Source: Pseudomonadota bacterium (GTDB lineage: Bacteria; Bdellovibrionota; Bacteriovoracia; Bacteriovoracales; Bacteriovoracaceae). Taken from it: a stretch of 64,000 nucleotides of DNA. Position 1 is the first letter of the stretch. The number at the start of each line of letters is the position of its first letter. The stretch is from assembly GCA_027487515.1 (NCBI GenBank), contig JAIYDL010000024.1:62001-126000 (forward strand), in the 5' to 3' direction. The position numbers and the translations under genes were made by a program. This document shows, in pieces, positions 58,635 through 64,000 of this stretch. The notes beneath the pieces are model-generated. The model was given only the letters and a program-made list of their open reading frames with translations, did no database searches and was not told where the DNA came from.

Positions 58635-61036
58635 GCTTCGGCGGTCCCTTCCTTCGAGACCGGTGCCGGCAGGAGCCGAACGAGGAGCGCCGGTATGATG
58701 ATGAGACTCGCCCCGATGAGGTACGCATTCACCGAACCAAACTTCCAGTAAACCAAGGAAGCGTAGATCGGACCGAGAACCCGACCCAGAGACCCGAGGG
58801 AGCGGAAGATGCCAAGGCCCTGGCCCTGCATGTGGGCCGGGGTGTAGAAGCTCACCAAAGAGGTGAGACACGGAATGATCATCGCGGAGCCCACGGCCAA
58901 GAAAAAGAGACCTCCGTACAGCATCCACGGAACTCGCGCGAAAGCGAGGAGCAGAAGTCCCGGGAGGATCGCAATCAGACCCTGGAACGCCATTTTCCTT
59001 TCACCCACCGAATGGGCCTTCCTCCGCACGTAGCCTCCTTGAACCATCCCGATCACAAACCCGATGAAGATGAACATGTAGGCATTATCAAGGGATGTGT
59101 AGCCGAAGCGCTCCACCGCTAAGAAGGTCAGCGTGAACTCCATCCCGGAGAACGCCGTGATGAAAAAGAAGTACGCAATGTTCGTGAGGTTGATCCCCGG
59201 AAACGGCAAAGGCCTTAGGAGTTTAAACGGATTCACGCTCCGCTGGATGTGCGCCTTGCCCCCCGGTTTCAAAGTCTCTGGGAATGAGCGCCAGATGGTG
59301 ACGAAGTTCACCAGCGCCAGCACCGCGGCCAGTGTTGCAGGGGTGGAGAAAGGGTTGACCCCGAGGGCCTCGAGCGCCGGGTAATTGAGGATGGGGTTAT
59401 AGAGGGAGAGGATTCCGCCAAGTGCAGGGCCAAAGACGAAGCCCAGCGCGAAAGCGATGCCGATCACGGCCATTCCCTTCGAGCGATTTTTTTCGTCAGT
59501 GATGTCACTCACGACGGCGCTCGCGATGGAAAGGTTTCCGGACATGAGTCCACCCACGAGGCGTGCGATGATGAGCAAGGTGAATGAGCCCGAGAACATC
59601 CAGATGACGTAGCTAATGAAGAGACCGAAGACGGAAATGAGCAGCACCGGCCTGCGCCCGACGCGATCGGAGATGGTCCCCCAGACAGGAGCGGCAAGGA
59701 ACTGCAAAAGTGAGTAGAGGGCCCCGAGTAAACCTCCGAACAAAACGATGGTGCTCATCTGGGGCGAACCGTCGGCCCCGAGAGAGATCGACTGAATGTT
59801 TGAAATGAGATTCATCATGCCCGAGAGGAAGAAATTGTCTCGGTCAACTTCGAGGTAGTACTTGGCCATGGCCGGGAACATGGGGAAGATGATGGAGAAT
59901 CCCACGAGGTCGAGGAACATGGTTAGGAACATGAGCTTGAGGATTTTCTTCGACGCTTCCGGGAGTTTCGCTGGCGCGTGCTTTTCTTGGTCATTGATCA
60001 CGTGGGTGTACCTTTCTTTGGCGTCGATGGAATAGAAGAGCTCCTGGCGCTGGGCTTCGGAGCCGTTGGCGTAAACGTTGATGAAGCTCGCGTAGTCTGC
60101 GATCCACTCCGGGTCGTCATTGAGGCACGGGATGTGGACGAGGTTTCCGCCAACCTCTTTCACTTCATGGCCCAGCTCGTTTCCGATTTCGTCGGTGGTC
60201 TCGAGGCAGTCGACGACGAAGCTCGGGCAGTAGACTCCGATCGTACCGACGCCGGACTCGACCTTCTTCATGATGACCTCGTCGGTGTAGGGGCCAAGCC
60301 ACACTTCGGAGCCGAAGCGGGACTGGAAGGTCATGCTGAGGGGAATCGTTCCCTTGAGGTGCTCGCGGATGAGTTCGAAGGTCTCGAGGCAGTGGAGAAG
60401 GTAGAGATCTTTTTTCTTCAGCACTCGCCGCAGCGGGATGCCGTGGAAGGAGATGACGATCTCCTTGATGTCGGGGTGACGCTCGAGGGACTCCCGGATC
60501 TTCCTCACGGAGTGATCGATGAACGCCTTCGACCGGTGGTACGAACTCACCACGGTGAAGGTGGGGATGTTCACACGATGCTTGAACTCTCCCCCGAGCG
60601 CATCCACCACGGCGGCGATGGTGCTTTCCGAGTACTGCGGAAACTGCGGGAGCACGAGGACCCGCTGCGCGCGGGTCGCAACGTCTTCTTTTTCCCAGTC
60701 ATCGAGGACCCGGTTAGCGCGCGGTTCCGAGAGGAGAAAGATGTGGTTGAGTTCGAGGTTTGGATCGAGCTTGGGCCTCACAGCGTCGGCGACCTTCTTC
60801 GTGTTGGTGACCAGAGGGAACCCTTCCGGTGCGTAAATCCGAGCATAGGCTTCGGCGGAGCGCTTGGGCCTAAACGGAAGAACGAAGAGATTCAAAATGA
60901 GCTTCCAAAGAAGAGGATTGATGTCAACCACCCGCGGGTCACCGAGGAACTCCCGGAGGTACTTCCGTACATCTGAGACCTTCGTGCTTTTCGGAGAACC
61001 GAGCTGACCCAAGATAACTTTGATTTTTTCTGCCAT
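58631..61036 (-). CDS. Ferrochelatase fused to an MFS transporter
   Basis: An 801-residue protein from ATG 61036 (an ATG at 61075 would add 13 residues). Residues 1 to about 345 are a complete ferrochelatase: VILGQLGSP at the start, SFHGIPLRR with metal His198, TFQSRFGSEVWLGPYTDE near 236, and YCPSFVVDCLETTDEIG near 269 with Glu279. After a 20-residue linker, residues about 366-801 form a 12-helix MFS permease with motif A WGTISDRVGRRPVLL and a second half-repeat. The frame is uninterrupted, with no second start signal at the junction. It may insert Fe2+ into protoporphyrin and move haem, porphyrin or iron across the inner membrane. Confidence 0.9.
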   Translation of the reverse strand: MAEKIKVILGQLGSPKSTKVSDVRKYLREFLGDPRVVDINPLLWKLILNLFVLPFRPKRSAEAYARIYAPEGFPLVTNTKKVADAVRPKLDPNLELNHIFLLSEPRANRVLDDWEKEDVATRAQRVLVLPQFPQYSESTIAAVVDALGGEFKHRVNIPTFTVVSSYHRSKAFIDHSVRKIRESLERHPDIKEIVISFHGIPLRRVLKKKDLYLLHCLETFELIREHLKGTIPLSMTFQSRFGSEVWLGPYTDEVIMKKVESGVGTIGVYCPSFVVDCLETTDEIGNELGHEVKEVGGNLVHIPCLNDDPEWIADYASFINVYANGSEAQRQELFYSIDAKERYTHVINDQEKHAPAKLPEASKKILKLMFLTMFLDLVGFSIIFPMFPAMAKYYLEVDRDNFFLSGMMNLISNIQSISLGADGSPQMSTIVLFGGLLGALYSLLQFLAAPVWGTISDRVGRRPVLLISVFGLFISYVIWMFSGSFTLLIIARLVGGLMSGNLSIASAVVSDITDEKNRSKGMAVIGIAFALGFVFGPALGGILSLYNPILNYPALEALGVNPFSTPATLAAVLALVNFVTIWRSFPETLKPGGKAHIQRSVNPFKLLRPLPFPGINLTNIAYFFFITAFSGMEFTLTFLAVERFGYTSLDNAYMFIFIGFVIGMVQGGYVRRKAHSVGERKMAFQGLIAILPGLLLLAFARVPWMLYGGLFFLAVGSAMIIPCLTSLVSFYTPAHMQGQGLGIFRSLGSLGRVLGPIYASLVYWKFGSVNAYLIGASLIIIPALLVRLLPAPVSKEGTAEA

Positions 61037-61121
61037 ACGCTTCTTTGTGTTGTAAGATTCCCTACTTTTTGTCATAACTGTGCCTAAATGACTAGAATCA
61101 AAAGTATTCGAGGGTTAGACA

Positions 61122-61646
61122 ATGGCCAAAAAGTATAAGTCGCAGGGTCGCGCGGACAAAGACCTAAAGACCGTCTCTCTTCTGGGCAACACCCAAACAG
61201 AGTACCCAGATTCCTATTCTCCAGGGGTGCTGGAGAAGTTCCCGAACAAGCACCCAGACAACGACGCCTGGACGACCTTTATTTGCACCGAGTTCACCTC
61301 GCTCTGCCCGAAAACTGGCCAGCCCGACTTCGCCAAAATTTACGTGAACTACATCGCGGACAAAGAAATGGTGGAATCAAAGTCCCTGAAGATCTACCTC
61401 TTCAGTTTCCGCAACCACGGCGACTTTCACGAAGACTGCGTCCAGAAGATCTGCAAGGACCTCTTTAAACTCATGAAGCCAAAGTACATCGAAGTCATGG
61501 GAGACTTCACTCCCCGGGGAGGGATCTCCATCTTCCCTTTCGCCGCCCTGACCAATGGCCAGCGAAAATACGATGACTTAAAGGCCACTCGCATGGCCAA
61601 CTATGCCCCTGGGAAGTACGGGATGGACCTGGCTCGCCTTTACTGA
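61122..61646 (+). CDS. queF: NADPH-dependent 7-cyano-7-deazaguanine reductase
   Basis: A 174-residue QueF that reduces preQ0 to preQ1 in queuosine biosynthesis. [13 protein letters not shown] near residue 62 holds the catalytic Cys, and [20 protein letters not shown] near 87 is the NADPH-binding QueF signature. The length matches the short, Bacillus-type unimodular enzyme. It is divergent from the ferrochelatase-MFS gene, with tatA 40 bases downstream. Confidence 0.95.
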   Translation: MAKKYKSQGRADKDLKTVSLLGNTQTEYPDSYSPGVLEKFPNKHPDNDAWTTFICTEFTSLCPKTGQPDFAKIYVNYIADKEMVESKSLKIYLFSFRNHGDFHEDCVQKICKDLFKLMKPKYIEVMGDFTPRGGISIFPFAALTNGQRKYDDLKATRMANYAPGKYGMDLARLY

Positions 61647-61686
61647 CGGACTGAGCTACAATAAGAAGAGAAAAAGGCAGGTTGGT

Positions 61687-61842
61687 ATGAACTTGGGTAT
61701 GATGGAGTTATTGGTTGTTTTAGCGATTGTCGTGCTCTTCTTCGGAGGCCGCAAACTTCCGCAACTCGGCTCAGCGCTGGGAGAATCCATCAAGAACTTC
61801 AAGAAAGGCATGAAGGAAGACGACACCGACAAAAAAGCCTAG
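61687..61842 (+). CDS. tatA: Twin-arginine translocase subunit TatA/E
   Basis: The ATG at 61687 ([21 protein letters not shown]) has AGGTTGGT upstream; the longer frame lies inside queF. The 51-residue product has one N-terminal membrane helix, the [14 protein letters not shown] hinge and amphipathic helix, and a charged tail [13 protein letters not shown]. tatB and tatC are not adjacent. The stop is shared in CTAG with the convergent SIS-domain gene. Confidence 0.92.
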   Translation: MNLGMMELLVVLAIVVLFFGGRKLPQLGSALGESIKNFKKGMKEDDTDKKA

Positions 61843-63350
61843 AACCTCGCCACGACCTTCATGACCACCGGTTCGTTTTCATTTAGACTTTCGATCTCTT
61901 CGAAGATCTTCCCCACCACGGCCTCGTAGCTCGACTCCTTCCCCTGCCGGTGAAGGACCTGGAGAGCGTACCTCGCTGCACGGTCGATCAGTTTGTTGTT
62001 TGAGGGTCTGACCCAGGTCATGACGTTGCCCTCGTAACGACCAAGGAGTCCCATGATCAGAGTGGAATGTGCGTTCAAGAGCATCTTGATCATCAGGTGA
62101 TTGAAGAGCGGATCATCCCCCCAGCGGAAGCTCATCTGGGCGTCACCGAAGGCGAGAGATACGGATCCCCGGTCATGAACAACGGAGAACTCCTCGGCGG
62201 AAACCGACGTTGAACGGTGACTGAGACCCTGGCGAGAAATGTCGAACCCCAGGAGTCGCTCCAGATTGATTCGTCCCCCCAGCTCGGCCCAATCGATGGC
62301 CCTCGGGGGGCGCTGGAGGAGCTCGGTCCAGGCGTCGGAAGAAGATGCAGCGTCGGGGATAAACAGGTAGGCCAGCGCATGGGTCCCTTGTTGATCGAGA
62401 CGATTCTCAAATCCTCGAAGAGAGAACGTGGGGGAGCGTTCGGTTGTGTCGGTGAGGATGCTGATCGCAAGTGCTGAGCTCGTGACGTAGTTAACGAAAC
62501 GGCCCTCCTGGTAGCACCGGGCTTCCTGGGTCGTGAAGGGGGCCAGAGCGGTGTAGTCCGTCTCCCGTAGGCGGCGGAGAAGGTCGCGATAAAATGAGTC
62601 AAAGGAAGTCCGGTCTTGGTGGACATAGAGGAGGCCCACACCAATCCCAAGCATGAGAACTGTTGAGGCCTGCATTCTCGTAGAACCTGAGACGGCCATG
62701 GGCCCCACGGACAGGTTCACGGACTGGATGGAGCGATGCTGGAGAACCTCTCTCGAGCGCTTGATCGGAAGGAGGAGTTCGTCCGGATTACAATAAAGGA
62801 AGAAGGGTTTGCGTCGCGATGTTTCGGCGGCCTTGAGGGCCGCACCGATCACGAAAGGAGTTTCCCCGCCCTCCGTCGAAGCCAGCAGGAGGTCATGGGG
62901 ACCGAAACCCAGCTCGAGGAGTTGCCGCTCACCGTATTCGGTCTTATCCTCGAAACTCTCGACCGACTTGATTAAGGCGTAATCCCCACCTGCCATGAAA
63001 GAAACCACTTGGTCGGTGGGACCAAACTTCTGCCGGTAAAGTGTTTCAAGCACGAGGGAAAGTCTACCGGTTGCCCCGCAGCCACAGAGGAAGACTTTGT
63101 GGCCCGCGCTCAGGGTACTCCGGATCTCCTGGGCCAGGGCCCAAAGGACGGGAGTGCGATCCTCCATCATGGCGATGGCATCCGCATCGACCTCCTGAAG
63201 GAGACGAAGAGCGCTCTCTACGTCTCCCTTCACGAGCTGAGACAGGCTTGCGGTTTTCGGATGAAAGCTCTCTGTCTGGAGGTGCCCCAGCTTGAATTCT
63301 TGAGCGATCTTTAAAAACTCAGTTGTCTTTGCCGCCGGGGACACGTTCAT
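61839..63350 (-). CDS. Double-SIS MurQ/GKRP-like protein
   Basis: A 503-residue protein. Residues 20-50 ([12 protein letters not shown]) and [14 protein letters not shown] near residue 97 match the MurNAc-6-phosphate etherase signature (TE..N..T; GxGTSGR). [19 protein letters not shown] near 160 continues the first SIS domain. A second SIS-like half follows from about 280. MurQ is about 300 residues and single-domain; the doubled form resembles glucokinase regulatory protein. It may process or sense MurNAc-6-phosphate from peptidoglycan turnover. A leader hairpin lies directly before its ribosome binding site. Confidence 0.82.
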   Translation of the reverse strand: MNVSPAAKTTEFLKIAQEFKLGHLQTESFHPKTASLSQLVKGDVESALRLLQEVDADAIAMMEDRTPVLWALAQEIRSTLSAGHKVFLCGCGATGRLSLVLETLYRQKFGPTDQVVSFMAGGDYALIKSVESFEDKTEYGERQLLELGFGPHDLLLASTEGGETPFVIGAALKAAETSRRKPFFLYCNPDELLLPIKRSREVLQHRSIQSVNLSVGPMAVSGSTRMQASTVLMLGIGVGLLYVHQDRTSFDSFYRDLLRRLRETDYTALAPFTTQEARCYQEGRFVNYVTSSALAISILTDTTERSPTFSLRGFENRLDQQGTHALAYLFIPDAASSSDAWTELLQRPPRAIDWAELGGRINLERLLGFDISRQGLSHRSTSVSAEEFSVVHDRGSVSLAFGDAQMSFRWGDDPLFNHLMIKMLLNAHSTLIMGLLGRYEGNVMTWVRPSNNKLIDRAARYALQVLHRQGKESSYEAVVGKIFEEIESLNENEPVVMKVVARF

Positions 63351-63360
63351 CGCCTTGAAA

Positions 63361-63381
63361 AGAATGGAGTCCTTCCATTCT
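63361..63381 (-). promoter_or_regulatory. Leader hairpin of the MurQ-like gene
   Basis: AGAATGGA (63361-63368) and TCCATTCT (63374-63381) pair perfectly across a five-base loop. On the minus strand the hairpin is followed at once by TTTTC and the CAAGG ribosome binding site, ten bases before the ATG. It resembles an attenuator or a translation-control hairpin. Confidence 0.45.
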
Positions 63382-63622
63382 AAGGATAAAGGTTTGCCTT
63401 TGGAAAGAACTTACCCAATACCGGCCAACCTCGGTCAGACTTGTGCGATCTCGTTTGCTTAAATGAGAGAGTTGCCTAGATAAGCATGATGGGATTCCAG
63501 CACCGGAATCTTTGAAATCAAATCCTTCCCTCTCGTTTCTTTGGCCAAAGAAGTAAAACTTATGGGTCCGCTCCTCATGATTTTGTCTCATTCATCCGAA
63601 AGACCTTAGGGGAGCTACGAAT

Positions 63623-64000
63623 ATGAGAAGACTTTTACTATTGGTCACCGTTACCATCGCTCAGTCCGTGATGGCCCAGGAGGTCCTCCCTCCTGAGACT
63701 CAAACGACTCCGGCTCCGACGGCCAGGCCTGCGACTCCCGGAAGCAGTACCCCGACCACGACTCCGGCGACGACACCCGCGACGACCCCTGCCACCGCAT
63801 CGGCCCTCCGTGGAGAACGTCAGCCCCTGCGGATGCTTCCTGGTCGCTACGGTCATGCCTCGCAGAATCTCCCGGTCACTTCACCGACTCAAGGAGACGA
63901 ACCGCCGTACCGTGTATCCTCGCGGAACCCCCATCAAATGCGAGTCCTCAATTCCGGCATGGGCTCCCTCTACGCTCGGATCGACATGATCCGACGGGCG
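63623..64000 (+). CDS. Secreted Thr/Pro-rich protein, N-terminal part (runs off the window)
   Basis: The ATG at 63623 has AGGGGAG upstream and the frame stays open for 126 codons to the window end. It begins MRRLLLLVTVTIAQSVMAQ, a signal peptide, then a Thr/Pro/Ala linker of about 40 residues containing TPATTPATTPAT repeats, then an ordinary sequence (ALRGERQPLRMLPGRYGHASQN and onward). Likely an exported or surface-anchored protein; the domain after the linker is not recognisable in the visible part. Confidence 0.75.
   Translation, partial: MRRLLLLVTVTIAQSVMAQEVLPPETQTTPAPTARPATPGSSTPTTTPATTPATTPATASALRGERQPLRMLPGRYGHASQNLPVTSPTQGDEPPYRVSSRNPHQMRVLNSGMGSLYARIDMIRRA

Overview
The window is a gene-dense bacterial chromosome segment of moderately high GC with no rRNA, tRNA, CRISPR array, insertion sequence or prophage that I can see. 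Gene content points to a free-living Gram-negative bacterium: many signal peptides and lipoboxes, a periplasmic MltA transglycosylase, TatA, and a separate outer envelope implied by the lipoproteins. A Gram-negative carrying RicT, a cdaA-cdaR-glmM operon, an spd/mitochondrial-type EF-G and many secreted proteases best fits Bdellovibrionota or a related former deltaproteobacterial lineage. This placement is inference from gene content, not from a marker-gene tree.

Layout, left to right. 1-6.1 kb: ricT followed by the sbcD-sbcC nuclease pair. 6.1-10.9 kb: four secreted or lipoprotein genes, including an HExxHxxGxxD metalloprotease. 10.9-14.7 kb: an unusual lipid-looking cluster with three different membrane di-iron hydroxylase/desaturase genes, an alpha/beta-hydrolase-like gene and a stand-alone E2-type acyltransferase. 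14.7-18.5 kb: a minus-strand operon rsmJ, PfkB sugar kinase, asnS, lipoprotein. 18.6-24.8 kb: a GcvPA-GcvPB fused glycine decarboxylase, an orphan membrane histidine kinase and prfC. 24.8-27.9 kb: three tandem paralogous lipoprotein metallopeptidases. 27.9-34.5 kb: an AEC transporter divergent from an xdhA-xdhB-xdhC operon that ends in an unknown polytopic membrane protein. 34.5-41.8 kb: two paralogous small secreted proteins, class II aldolase, Nif3, MltA, a GNAT acetyltransferase, CCA/poly(A) polymerase and a LysR regulator. 41.8-42.8 kb is a poorer-coding, AT-richer patch. 42.9-48.5 kb: EF-G, two uncharacterised genes, then a cysteine desulfurase/Rrf2 pair. 48.7-54.7 kb: a compact operon cdaA-cdaR-glmM-pdxJ-nnr-tsaE. 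54.8-64 kb: a PilZ-GAF-AAA-Fis regulator with a degenerate ATPase core, a divergent ATP-grasp ligase / M14 amidase pair, a ferrochelatase fused to an MFS transporter, queF, tatA, a double-SIS MurQ/GKRP-like protein and the start of a secreted Thr/Pro-rich protein.

The strongest candidates for something undescribed are the ferrochelatase-MFS fusion (58631-61036), the hydroxylase/acyltransferase cluster with an inverted repeat in its divergent promoter region (10943-14710), the pseudo-enhancer-binding protein that has lost GAFTGA, the Walker B order and both arginine fingers (54806-56770), and the triplicated Cys-rich lipoprotein metallopeptidases sharing an upstream motif (24865-27931). A recurring architectural feature is that four of ten convergent gene pairs share their stop codons in a CTAG palindrome.

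Coordinates of starts were chosen from Shine-Dalgarno placement, gene overlaps and family N-termini. Alternatives are given where they matter. Functional calls rest on motifs read by eye; no database search was possible.
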